From assembly GCA_046349435.1 (NCBI GenBank), contig JAXMCI010000006.1, forward strand, positions 124,001 to 188,000: DNA of 64,000 nt. Direction: 5' to 3'. A program made the position numbers and the translations under genes. The notes under the pieces were generated by a model. It made no database searches and was not told where the DNA came from. It saw only the letters and a program-made list of their open reading frames with translations. This document shows, piece after piece, positions 33,004-41,492 of the stretch. The first letter of the stretch is position 1. Every line of letters starts with the position of its first letter. This DNA comes from JAXMCI01 sp046349435 (GTDB lineage: Bacteria > Pseudomonadota > Alphaproteobacteria > Dongiales > Dongiaceae).

Positions 33004-35058
33004 ATGTTCAGCGACCCCATGGCGAACCGGGTCGGGTCCAGCAATGCGACCCCGCCCTCGGGCGCGCCGGGCGGCCCGCCCGGACCGGGCGGGCCGCCGT
33101 CGTCGATCGGCGGGCATCAGGCAACGCAGGTGCCGCCGACGGGCCTGCCCCCTCTGGGATCCTCATCCTCGACGAGCTCGGCGACCGCGCTGCTCGCCAC
33201 CGCCACGATCGTCGGCCCGGGACAGCAGGGCTTCACGTTCCCGCCGCTCCCGCAGCCGCCCCCGCCCAGCTTCACCGGACCGCTCTCCGGCCAGTTGCCT
33301 CCCTGGCTGCCCGGCGGTCAGGGCCAGCCGGGACCGATGCCGTATACAACGGCATCCGGGATGCCCACCGCCAGCAGCACGTACCCGTCCGCCCCGCTGC
33401 CCATGCCGGGGCCTGGCCCCTTCGGCCCGAGCTCCTCCTCGTCGTCCACGGCACAAGGCGCCCCGCCGCCCGCCCGGCAGCGCTTCATGGCCCAGGGCGG
33501 CGATACGGGGCTCCCCCGGTGGACGCCGGAGACGCCCGATGCGCGGATGATGACGGCGAAGGGCTTGACCGAGACGAAGGGCAAGCCGCCGCTGTTCGGG
33601 CAGACGCTCTACAAGGACGTGCTGGCAGCGAAGGAGAGCTACGAGGACGCCCTCGCCGAGACACGCGTCAGCGCGCTGCACCAGGACTCCGGCAAGGTGG
33701 CGCAGAGCCTCGACGACCGGCTGCACACCCTGGGCCAGGCCATTGCCCGCTATCTCGACAAGTCGCCGGGCGATCCGGTCATGAAGGACCTGCAGGATCA
33801 GATCGCCGGCGAGAAGGCCCTGCTCCACCTGGTGCGGGCGAATCCGGAGTTTGCCAAGCCGCAGCTGAACAAGGGCGTCGGCTACAGCGTGCAGCAGGCG
33901 ATGGAGCTGCAGCGCCTCGGCATCGCGCCGGGACCCAACGTCACCTTCGACGAGCGCCACGTCGACCGGCGAATCACGCACTCCAACGAGACGTTCGCCA
34001 GCGGCGCCATCAACACCGTGGCCAAGATCACCTACAAGGGCGGCGAAGAAAAGATTCTCAAGCTCGAGCCGACCAGTTCGGGCAGGGCCATCATCGACAA
34101 CACGCTGGGCATTCCGGAGGATCGTCCCCGCTACGGCAACCGCAACCTCGCCACCTGCGCGGTCGACAAGTTCCTCGGCACCGGCCTGACGCCCACGACC
34201 GAATACGCCATCCACAATGGTCGGTTGTACCTGATGATGGATCTCGCGCGCGGCATCAGCGGCAACGGCGAGGAGACGAAGGTGCAGCTCGACGAGTCGG
34301 ACCCTCAGCACGATTTGGTGAGCTCTGCGCCCAGGATCCCGAAGAACAAGGTCAGGGATCGGGAGGAGGTCCTGCGTGAGGCCGCCGCGAACCATGGCGT
34401 CGATATCGTCTTCAACGACGACACGACGTTCGTCCTGCTCGAGACGAAGCACACGCCCTATGCCGTCGACTATCATGACCCGCAGCTCGCCCAGGCGCTG
34501 TGCAATGCCGAGCTCAACGACTACATCACCGGCCAGGGCGACCGACATCCCGGCAACTACTTCATCGAGATCGGTCCCGACGGCACGTTCCGCGGCCTGA
34601 CCCTGATCGACGACGACGCATCGTTCGGGCTGCGGGACGATCCGCAGGCGATATGGCTGGCGAGGCAGAAAGGCCAGCAGGAGGGCCAGGGCTACAAGGG
34701 CGTCGGCATGCCGCTGCTCTTCGACAAGACGACGGTCGCGAAGATCTGTGCCCCCGGCGCCTGGCAGCAGCTCGAGACGGACCTGTCGGACCTGCTGACC
34801 GACGATCAGATGAAAGCGGCGAAGGCGCGGTTCGGCAAGCTCGTCGCCCACGTCAGCGACCCGGGGAACCAGTGGCAGATCGTGTCCGACTGGAAGGCGC
34901 AGCAGGTCCTCGACCCTTCGCGCAGCTCCTCCTCCGCGCCCACCCCCGTCCAGTACCTTCTGGCCAACCCCTCGAAGAGCTATCTCGGCCGCGACAACGC
35001 GGTCCTGCAGACGAAGATCCAGGACGGCGTGACGCCTCTCAAGCTGCCGAAATCGTAG
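33004..35058 (+). CDS. putative type III effector with PI3/4-kinase-like domain
   Basis: The protein has 684 residues. Residues 1-180 are disordered, rich in Pro, Gly and Ser with Ser runs, as in secretion and chaperone-binding regions. A helical part spans about 195-310. The C-terminal core has a candidate ATP-binding Lys353 in EKILKLEPTS, a helical lobe, the catalytic loop GDRHPGNYF with Asp513, His515 and Asn518, and the metal loop LIDDDASFG (Asp536-538). This order is that of phosphatidylinositol and related atypical kinases. GGGGGAGAG precedes the ATG. The lipid or protein target is unknown. Confidence 0.7.
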   Translation: MFSDPMANRVGSSNATPPSGAPGGPPGPGGPPSSIGGHQATQVPPTGLPPLGSSSSTSSATALLATATIVGPGQQGFTFPPLPQPPPPSFTGPLSGQLPPWLPGGQGQPGPMPYTTASGMPTASSTYPSAPLPMPGPGPFGPSSSSSSTAQGAPPPARQRFMAQGGDTGLPRWTPETPDARMMTAKGLTETKGKPPLFGQTLYKDVLAAKESYEDALAETRVSALHQDSGKVAQSLDDRLHTLGQAIARYLDKSPGDPVMKDLQDQIAGEKALLHLVRANPEFAKPQLNKGVGYSVQQAMELQRLGIAPGPNVTFDERHVDRRITHSNETFASGAINTVAKITYKGGEEKILKLEPTSSGRAIIDNTLGIPEDRPRYGNRNLATCAVDKFLGTGLTPTTEYAIHNGRLYLMMDLARGISGNGEETKVQLDESDPQHDLVSSAPRIPKNKVRDREEVLREAAANHGVDIVFNDDTTFVLLETKHTPYAVDYHDPQLAQALCNAELNDYITGQGDRHPGNYFIEIGPDGTFRGLTLIDDDASFGLRDDPQAIWLARQKGQQEGQGYKGVGMPLLFDKTTVAKICAPGAWQQLETDLSDLLTDDQMKAAKARFGKLVAHVSDPGNQWQIVSDWKAQQVLDPSRSSSSAPTPVQYLLANPSKSYLGRDNAVLQTKIQDGVTPLKLPKS

Positions 35059-35065
35059 AGGTCCC

Positions 35066-35686
35066 ATGCTCGAGCTGGATCCGCTGGCCGGCCTGGCCCC
35101 GCTGACGGGAAGCGCCCTGCTGCGCGAGCTGGCGACGCTCCTGCCGATGCAGGGCGTGCCCTTCCCGCCGGTCCCGACCGAGATGGTCGACGCGGTCCGC
35201 ATGCTGGGGCGCTGGCAGTTCGGCACGCGGCCGCTCCGCCGCGCGCTGCTCGACATCGACCTATGGGTAAGCGAGGCGGCCGCGGAGGCACCGGCCGCCT
35301 ATCTCGTGTTCGGCCATGACGGCCACGGCATCGCCGGCCAGGCGATCCACTACTACCTCGTGGTCGGCCATCTCGCCCTGTTCCTGCAGGAAGGGCTCGA
35401 CACGCTCGCCGACACCCCGGGCCTCCCGATGCTCGCCGCCGCCTTCGCGGCACTGCCGAACCTGCTCGAGCGCTTCGAGCAGGCGCGCACCCAGGGCCTG
35501 ATCGATGCCGACGAGCGGTGGGTGCTGGTCGACAGCGACCGGGCGGGCCAGCGATGGGCAAGGCTGACCGGCAGCCGGAGCCCGCCGGCGTGGCAGGACC
35601 GGGGACGCCATCCCATCGCCGCCGCCCTGAGCCGGCTGCGGGTGTTGGGCGATCCGAGCAGCGAGGCGGCAGGCGAGCCTGGGTGA
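35066..35686 (+). CDS. hypothetical protein encoded with the effector operon, 206 aa
   Basis: The gene begins seven bases after the effector stop with GTAGAGGTCCC before its ATG, so it is in the same transcript. The product reads as soluble, with MLELDPLAGLAPLTGS at the start, a conserved-looking YLVFGHDGHGIAGQAIHYYLV core (around residue 80-100), helices rich in Leu and Ala, and a basic tail. SMI1/KNR4-like proteins show a similar FGHDG-type segment, but the match is too weak to name. It could be a second effector, a partner, or a self-protection factor. Confidence 0.6.
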   Translation: MLELDPLAGLAPLTGSALLRELATLLPMQGVPFPPVPTEMVDAVRMLGRWQFGTRPLRRALLDIDLWVSEAAAEAPAAYLVFGHDGHGIAGQAIHYYLVVGHLALFLQEGLDTLADTPGLPMLAAAFAALPNLLERFEQARTQGLIDADERWVLVDSDRAGQRWARLTGSRSPPAWQDRGRHPIAAALSRLRVLGDPSSEAAGEPG

Positions 35687-35756
35687 GGTCCGCAGTCATC
35701 GACCTCGCGGGGGAGGAGAGCAACTCGACCGGCGGCTGGCGCCCGGTCGACGCCCC

Positions 35757-36500
35757 TCAATTCTCGAACGTGCTGTCGAGGCGGCGAACCTTTCGCAGCA
35801 TTGCGCGAAACATGCCCTCGCCGATGCTGCTCGTCCCGAAATTGTCCGCGTCCTTCACGCAGCGTCGGCGAATATCGTCCGTGATCGTCGAGTTGGGTCC
35901 GGCCATTCCCGCAGCGCAGACCTGCACCTCCGCTGCGCGCTGGAAGCGCCACATGTTCCAGAACGCCTCGCCGATCGTGCGACCCACCGTCATGACGCCA
36001 TGGTTGCGCATGACCAGCACCGTGTTGGAAGGCCCGAGGTTCGCGACGAGCCGCGCCTTCTCGCCCTCATAGAGCGACAGGCCTTCGAAGTCGTGATACC
36101 CGACGCGGCCGAACAGCGTTGCCGCGTAGATCGTGTCATGGCTGAAGCCGCCGGCCTTGAGCGCGACGGCCTGGGCCGCCGTCGTATGGGTATGCATGAC
36201 GCAGATGGCGTCCTCGCGCCCCGCATGCACGGCGCTGTGAATGACGAAGCCGGCCGGGTTCACCGGCCAGTCGGAATGGCCGAGGATGTTTCCCTCGAGG
36301 TCGATCTTCACAAGATTGGACGCGGTCACCTCGTCATAGGTGAGGCCGTAGGGGTTGATGAGAAAGTGGTGCTCCGGGCCCGGCAGCCGGACCGTGATAT
36401 GATTCTGGGTTACCTCGCTCCAGCCGAGGTAGTCCACCACGCGATAGCAGCCGGCCAGATCCACCCGCAACCGCCATTCGTCAGGTTCGTAGTTGTTCAT
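35757..36500 (-). CDS. class II aldolase/adducin family protein
   Basis: This 247-residue protein has the zinc-site histidines in VMHTHTTAAQAVAL (about 102-115) and RNHGVMTVGRT (about 166-176), with the N-terminal block GWSEVTQNHITVRLPG typical of the aldolase/adducin fold. The usual catalytic Glu or Asp of fuculose aldolases is not obvious, and many relatives of this length are decarboxylases or of unknown function. Base composition is somewhat lower in GC than its neighbours. It borders a decayed segment upstream. Confidence 0.85.
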   Translation of the reverse strand: MNNYEPDEWRLRVDLAGCYRVVDYLGWSEVTQNHITVRLPGPEHHFLINPYGLTYDEVTASNLVKIDLEGNILGHSDWPVNPAGFVIHSAVHAGREDAICVMHTHTTAAQAVALKAGGFSHDTIYAATLFGRVGYHDFEGLSLYEGEKARLVANLGPSNTVLVMRNHGVMTVGRTIGEAFWNMWRFQRAAEVQVCAAGMAGPNSTITDDIRRRCVKDADNFGTSSIGEGMFRAMLRKVRRLDSTFEN

Positions 36501-36669
36501 GGCGCCAGAACCTCCCTAAGCTCTTGCATCGCTTCCGAACTTCGCTGCCGCTCCAATCACTGCAATCGTGCAATTCTCGCCACGGTGTTCCTCCAAGCCT
36601 CGCATCGTCATCCCGATCGTGGGCATGGCGCCGACGATGCGGATGGAAGCCGCGCATGATCGGCGCGCC

Positions 36670-37340
36670 TCATGCTATCCAGCCGCCGGCGAACGGTATG
36701 GTCTGGCCGACGAAGAAGTCGCTCTCGGGCGCCGGCCAGGTACAGGGCGAACAGCGCACTCGACGACCTGAGGCGAACCGTCCGAGCCAGACTCTCCGGC
36801 AGCCGCGACGCCATGATCCGGCGATTTCAAGCGCAAGGGCAAGATTCTGGACGAAGAACTGCGCCATCAGGTTGATGTGGACGATTTGTGCGGCGGCCGC
36901 TCCCGACGATGCGCACGTGGGGAGACCTGGGCTCCGCGCCGCGCTGAGGCGGCACCGATCTTCCGGTCCCGCGCTGGCGATGGCGCGTCCATCACCACCA
37001 CCTTGCGGCGCGTGGCCGCTCCCGATCGGAAGCACCGCATGGACGTCGCCGGTAGACGGGCGCACCATGTGTCGAACATCAACTGCCACAGCCGCCGCGG
37101 CAGTGGATGCTCGACGAATGATCCGCGGGTGAGCGATCGGTAGACGCAAACATGCAATGCATAGATCGCGGCCGGAAATGATCAGCGATTGCCGCGCACG
37201 CATCACGAGACCGAGGCGCGCCGTGGTCCATCGGCGATCACCGCCGCCCCTTCTCTCGAAACACCTCGCTCACCGCCGGCCCGTTCCGAAGTGTTGGCGC
37301 AGGTAACGACGACGCGACGACCTGCCATCCGATTGCCCAT
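36670..37340 (-). pseudogene. degenerate short-chain dehydrogenase/reductase
   Basis: Pieces of one SDR can be read in order on the minus strand across different frames. The N-terminal strand and cofactor loop appear as GRRVVVTCANTSERAGGERG and SREGAAVIADGPRR (37325-37220), then KVVVMDAPSP, then the mid-domain helix IVHINLMAQFFVQNLALAL (about 36900-36840), and finally SALFALYLA and SDFFVGQTIPFAGGWIA (to the stop at 36670). The total span (about 670 bases) fits a 250-residue SDR. Several frameshifts and loss of the YxxxK region make it non-functional. Confidence 0.5.
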
Positions 37341-37743
37341 CGGTGCACTCGATGCTCGGTATGGCGAGAACAGGGTTCCGCAGCCGGACGCAACAGACGC
37401 ATCGTGCGCGACAGCACCGCCCCGACATGTCGAGGTCGCGGCGGCGTTGAAGTCTCGATGCTTCGGCTTGCGGCACCGCTTCGCGCTCCGCGACTTTAGC
37501 GCAACGGCAGAACGCCCATATCCTCCGAGCCAGCGGATGTGCGGTACGAGAAGCACAAGGCATGTCGAGCGCAATCCCGGCCGGTCGTCGGCTTCATGTG
37601 CGGGCATTCCGATGTCCGAAAGCGCCAGCCCAGCGTCGATCCAGGTGCTGCGAGAATGTCCCGACATCGTACCGCGCGATGTGGGCCGACGCCCAGCAGC
37701 ACCCACCAGAACACCAGCCGCCGCCGACAGACGTTGAAGACGC
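37341..37743. other. decayed intergenic stretch without identifiable gene
   Basis: All reading frames are short or contain atypical residues (many Cys, Arg, His and Trp), and no ribosome site or family motif was found. GC content is lower and codon use unlike the flanking genes. It probably holds further eroded coding sequence between the SDR and HD-hydrolase remains. Confidence 0.4.
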
Positions 37744-38270
37744 TCATTGATCGCACGAGCCTGGAACTTTGCCGCCGAGCGACATACTTGGCGAGCAGCG
37801 CCGAAAGGGCGCTATCGAGGAGCCATCAGGTAAACCACCTGGCCGAGGTCGCGGAGCTTGTCGCGGTCGCCACCGACGGCCAGCGACGCGAAACCTCGTC
37901 GCTGCTGCTGTCCTCCACGACACGATCGAGGATACGAACACTACTCGGCTGGAGATCGCCTCCTGGCACCCCACGACGATATCGCCGCGGCGTGACCGAG
38001 GTCACCGACGACAAGACGCTGCCGAAGGAGCAGCGGAAGCAGCGCGACGAGCCCTCGGGCCATGGTCATCAAGCTTGGACCAGGACGATGCGACAAGACC
38101 TCCAACCTGCGCTCGATGACTTCCTCCGGAGCGCCCCAGGACTGGGACAAGCGCCGCCGCAAGATATCTTGATTGGGCCATGGACGTGGTAGCGAGGGCT
38201 CAGGGGTGCAAGCCCGTGGCGAACGTCGCTTTCGACGAGGCTGCCAGGAACCTTCGGGTAAACCTGAGGG
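37744..38270 (+). pseudogene. degenerate MESH1-like HD-domain (p)ppGpp hydrolase
   Basis: Consecutive fragments on the plus strand, in shifting frames, rebuild an HD hydrolase: AWNFAAERH (37758), GEQRRKGAIEEPSG (about 37790), VNHLAEVAELVAVATDGQ, the metal motif VAAAVLHDTIEDTNT (about 37898), VTEVTDDKTLPKEQRKQ (about 37995), KTSNLRSM (about 38095), DWDKRRRK and DWAMDVVARAQGCKPVANVAFDEAAR (about 38175, in parts). At least five frameshifts separate them. The intact family degrades (p)ppGpp. The remnant lies directly before a tRNA gene. Confidence 0.65.
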
Positions 38271-38400
38271 CGCAGATCGACTTCGAGGATCCGACGCAGC
38301 GGCGCTTCGTCGGGCATGACGGCGATTGCGCGAGGCGCGCCGTCGGCTGTGTCCTCGCTACAGGCCGTTGCCCAGGTGTCCCGGCCAGACACCGACGCGC

Positions 38401-38476
38401 TGGCGTCCCCAACGGGATTCGAACCCGTGTTACCAACGTGAAAGGCTGGTGTCCTAGGCCTCTAGACGATGGGGAC
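38401..38476 (-). tRNA. tRNA-Glu (TTC)
   Basis: The 76-base cloverleaf has acceptor arms GTCCCCA/TGGGGAC, the anticodon TTC in the loop CTTTCAC, a T-arm GGGTTCGAATCCC, discriminator G and an encoded 3' CCA. It marks the right border of a degenerate segment. Confidence 0.95.
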
Positions 38477-38549
38477 GTGGCCGGCCGGCCAAGGATCTAG
38501 CCCCGGGTCCGGGGAAAAGCAACTCGCATTCGAGGTGGCGGCCGCTCCC

Positions 38550-40343
38550 CTACCCGCCTGCCGGCGCGGCGTCGTCGATCAGCAGCTGGACGCTCTCGAC
38601 GCCGCGCCAGTTCTCCACCCTGAGGTGGCCGGCGACGTGCAGCGCCAGGCCGCGGGCGCCGAGCAGGGCGGGGCCGAGCGGGCCTTCCAGGCAGCGAAAG
38701 GCGATGGCCTTGAGGCGGCGGTCGTCGGCGCCGGCCAGGATGCAGCGGACATGGCCCTCGCCGACCGGGTCGGCGGCGACGATGCGGGCGTCGGCGATGG
38801 CGAAGCGCGGCTCGGAATTGCCGCTGCCGAAGGGGCCGAGCTGGGCGACGCGGGCGACCAGGTCCGGCGTCGCGCCGCCGGCGGCGAGCGCGCCGTCGAG
38901 GTTCAGCGTCGGGCGCAGCGGCTCGCCGCCGGCGCCGTCGAGCCGCTCGGCCAGGAAGGATGTCAGCGCGTCGAGCCGGTCGGCGGCGACGGTGAAGCCG
39001 GCGGCCATGGCGTGGCCGCCGCCATTGACCAGCAGGCCCGCCTGGCGGGCGGCGATCACCGCGCTGCCGAGGTCGATGCCGGCGACCGAGCGGCCGGAGC
39101 CCTTGCCCAGCCCGGCCTCGTCGAGGGTGACGACGCAGGCCGGGCGGCCATAGCGCTCCTTCAGCCGGCCGGCGACGATGCCGATGACGCCGGGATGCCA
39201 GCCGCGGCCGGCGGCCATGACCAGTCGGCCGGCGGGCGGCGGGGCGGATTCGACCGCGGCGATTGCGGCTTCGAGCACCCCCTTCTCGATCGCCTTGCGC
39301 TCGCCGTTCAGCGCGTCGAGCTGGGCGGCGAGCGAAGCGGCCTCGACCGGGTCCTCGGTGGCGAGCAGCCGGGCGCCGAGCGCCGCGGCGCCGACCCGGC
39401 CGCCGGCATTGACCCGCGGCCCGAGCAGGAATCCCAGGTGGTAGGTGCCCGGCCGCTCGGAGATGCCGGCGACCTCGGCGAGCGCGCGCAGCCCGATGTT
39501 GGCGCGGCGCGCCATCACCTTCAGGCCCTGCGCCACCAGGGCGCGGTTGAGGCCGGTCAGCGGGACGACGTCGCAGACCGTGCCGAGCGCCACCAGGTCG
39601 AGCCATTGCAGCAGGTCGGGCTCCGGCCGCTTCGGCCCGTAGAAGCCGGCGCGGCGCAGCGCGCGGTTGAGCGCCACGACCAGCAGGTAGGCGACGCCGA
39701 CGGCGGCGAGCTGGCGGTGGCCGGCCGCCTCGTCGAGCCGGTTCGGGTTGACCACCGCGGCGGCCGGCGGCAGGGCGGTCTCGGCGACATGGTGGTCGAG
39801 CACGATGACGTCGATGCCGGCCGCCGCGGCGGCGGCGAGCGGCGCGTGGGCGGTGGTGCCGCAATCGACGGTGACGACGACGGCGATGCCCTCGGCCCTG
39901 AGGCGCATCAGGGCCGGCTCGTTCGGGCCGTAGCCCTCGGTCATGCGGTCGGGGATGTAGACGCGCAGCGGCAGGCCGCAGGCGGCGAAGAAGCGCTGCA
40001 GCAGCGCCGCCGAGGTGGCGCCGTCGACGTCGTAGTCGCCGAACACGGCGATCCGCTCGCCGCCCGAGATGGCGGCCACGAGCCGCGCCACCGCGCGATC
40101 CATGTCGCGGAAGGTCGACGGGTCGGGCAGCAGGTCGCGCAGCTTCGGCGCCAGGAAGGCCTCGGCCGCCTCGGCCGCGATGCCGCGCGCGGCGAGCAGG
40201 CGGGCGACGATCTCGGGCAGCTGCAGCCGCTGGGCCAGCGCCAGCGCCGCCCGGTCGTCGCCGGCGCGGCTCTTCCAGCGCCGGCCGCAGAACGAGCGCT
40301 CGACGCCGAGGAAGGCCGGCTGCGGGCTGTCGAGCGGCGCCAC
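38550..40343 (-). CDS. recJ: single-stranded-DNA-specific exonuclease RecJ
   Basis: The protein has 597 residues and a GTG start at 40343; the frame is closed by the glpX stop just upstream. RecJ motifs are seen in order: IAVFGDYDVDGATSAALL (about 98-115, motif I), VTVDCGTTAH, VIVLDHHV (DHH, motif III), VALGTVCDVVPL, and the DHHA1-like GGGHAMAAGF (about 440). RecJ degrades single-stranded DNA 5' to 3' in recombination and mismatch repair. It lies 36 bases downstream of glpX, as in many alphaproteobacteria. Confidence 0.93.
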   Translation of the reverse strand: MAPLDSPQPAFLGVERSFCGRRWKSRAGDDRAALALAQRLQLPEIVARLLAARGIAAEAAEAFLAPKLRDLLPDPSTFRDMDRAVARLVAAISGGERIAVFGDYDVDGATSAALLQRFFAACGLPLRVYIPDRMTEGYGPNEPALMRLRAEGIAVVVTVDCGTTAHAPLAAAAAAGIDVIVLDHHVAETALPPAAAVVNPNRLDEAAGHRQLAAVGVAYLLVVALNRALRRAGFYGPKRPEPDLLQWLDLVALGTVCDVVPLTGLNRALVAQGLKVMARRANIGLRALAEVAGISERPGTYHLGFLLGPRVNAGGRVGAAALGARLLATEDPVEAASLAAQLDALNGERKAIEKGVLEAAIAAVESAPPPAGRLVMAAGRGWHPGVIGIVAGRLKERYGRPACVVTLDEAGLGKGSGRSVAGIDLGSAVIAARQAGLLVNGGGHAMAAGFTVAADRLDALTSFLAERLDGAGGEPLRPTLNLDGALAAGGATPDLVARVAQLGPFGSGNSEPRFAIADARIVAADPVGEGHVRCILAGADDRRLKAIAFRCLEGPLGPALLGARGLALHVAGHLRVENWRGVESVQLLIDDAAPAGG

Positions 40344-40379
40344 GGGCAGGCCGCTGCGGGCCTTGCGGGCGGCGGGCGG

Positions 40380-41366
40380 CTAGAGCCGCACGTCCTCCCA
40401 CATCGGCTTGACGTGGAAATTGTGCTGCGCCTCGATCATGCGGACCGTGCCGCTGCTCGAGCGCATCACCATCGAGTGGGTGGCGGCGCCGCCGTGGAAG
40501 CGGCGCACGCCGCGCACCATGGTGCCGTCGGTGACGCCGGTGGCGGCGAACATCACGTCGCCACGGGCAAGCTCGAGCAGCTCGTACTTGCGGTCGAGGT
40601 CCTTGATGCCCCAGCGCGCGGCGCGCTGCCGCTCGGCGTCGTTGCGGAACAGCAGGCGGCCCTGCAGCTGGCCGCCGATGCAGCGCAGCGCGGCGGCGGC
40701 GAGCACGCCCTCCGGCGCGCCGCCGCTGCCGAGATAGATGTCGATGCCGCTGCCCGGGCGCGAGGTGGCGATGACGCCGCTGACGTCGCCGTCGGTGATC
40801 AGCATGATGCGCGCGCCGGCGGCGCGCACGCGCTGGATCAGCTCGGCATGGCGCGGCCGGTCGAGGATGCAGGCGACGAGGTCGACGACCTCGACCCGCT
40901 TGGCCCGCGCCAGCGCCTTGAGGTTCTCCTCCGGCGAGGCGTCGAGGTCGACGAGATGGTCGGGCAGGCCGCCGCCGACGGCGATCTTGTCCATGTAGAC
41001 GTCGGGGGCGTTGAGGAAGCCGCCCGCCTCCGCCATGGCGATGACGGCGAGCGCGTTGGGGCCGCCCTTGGCGGTGATGGTGGTGCCCTCGAGCGGGTCG
41101 AGCGCGATGTCGATCTTGGGTCCGCCGGCGCCGACCTTCTCGCCGATATAGAGCATCGGCGCCTCGTCGCGCTCGCCCTCGCCGATCACCACGGTGCCGT
41201 CGATCGACAGGCTGTTGAGGGCGCGGCGCATGGCGTCGACGGCGGCCTGGTCGGCCGCCTTCTCGTCGCCGCGGCCCATCAGGCGCGCGGCGGCCAGCGC
41301 CGCCGCCTCGGTCACCCGCACCACCTCGAGCGCCAGGTTGCGATCCATGCTTGCCGGTTTGGCCAT
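40380..41366 (-). CDS. glpX: class II fructose-1,6-bisphosphatase
   Basis: This 328-residue enzyme shows the GlpX metal and phosphate motifs: IGEGERDEAPMLYIGE (about 61-76), IALDPLEGTTITAKG (about 86-100), ITDGDVSGVI, and GSGGAPEGVLAAAALRCIGG. It dephosphorylates fructose-1,6-bisphosphate in gluconeogenesis in the cytoplasm. ATG at 41366 gives the normal N-terminus MAKPASMDRNLALEVVRVTEAA. It is the middle gene of the hom-glpX-recJ cluster, 126 bases after hom. Confidence 0.95.
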   Translation of the reverse strand: MAKPASMDRNLALEVVRVTEAAALAAARLMGRGDEKAADQAAVDAMRRALNSLSIDGTVVIGEGERDEAPMLYIGEKVGAGGPKIDIALDPLEGTTITAKGGPNALAVIAMAEAGGFLNAPDVYMDKIAVGGGLPDHLVDLDASPEENLKALARAKRVEVVDLVACILDRPRHAELIQRVRAAGARIMLITDGDVSGVIATSRPGSGIDIYLGSGGAPEGVLAAAALRCIGGQLQGRLLFRNDAERQRAARWGIKDLDRKYELLELARGDVMFAATGVTDGTMVRGVRRFHGGAATHSMVMRSSSGTVRMIEAQHNFHVKPMWEDVRL

Positions 41367-41492
41367 CTCGTCCTCGCCTTTCCCCCCGGGTGACCCCCGT
41401 TCGGAGCCTTGGCTCCTGTCTCTACACCGAGTCGGCCCGCCGCCTCGACGGTATCTCGACCTCGCCCGCAGAGAACAGCGCGCGCCGGGATC

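Noticed and set aside
36501..38400. Several 100-200-codon open frames as new genes
   Set aside because: They lack ribosome sites and normal composition, and fragments of known families run across them in different frames.
38469..41393. A 974-codon open frame on the plus strand
   Set aside because: It is antisense to recJ and glpX, has no recognisable motifs, and both real genes have complete conserved domains.
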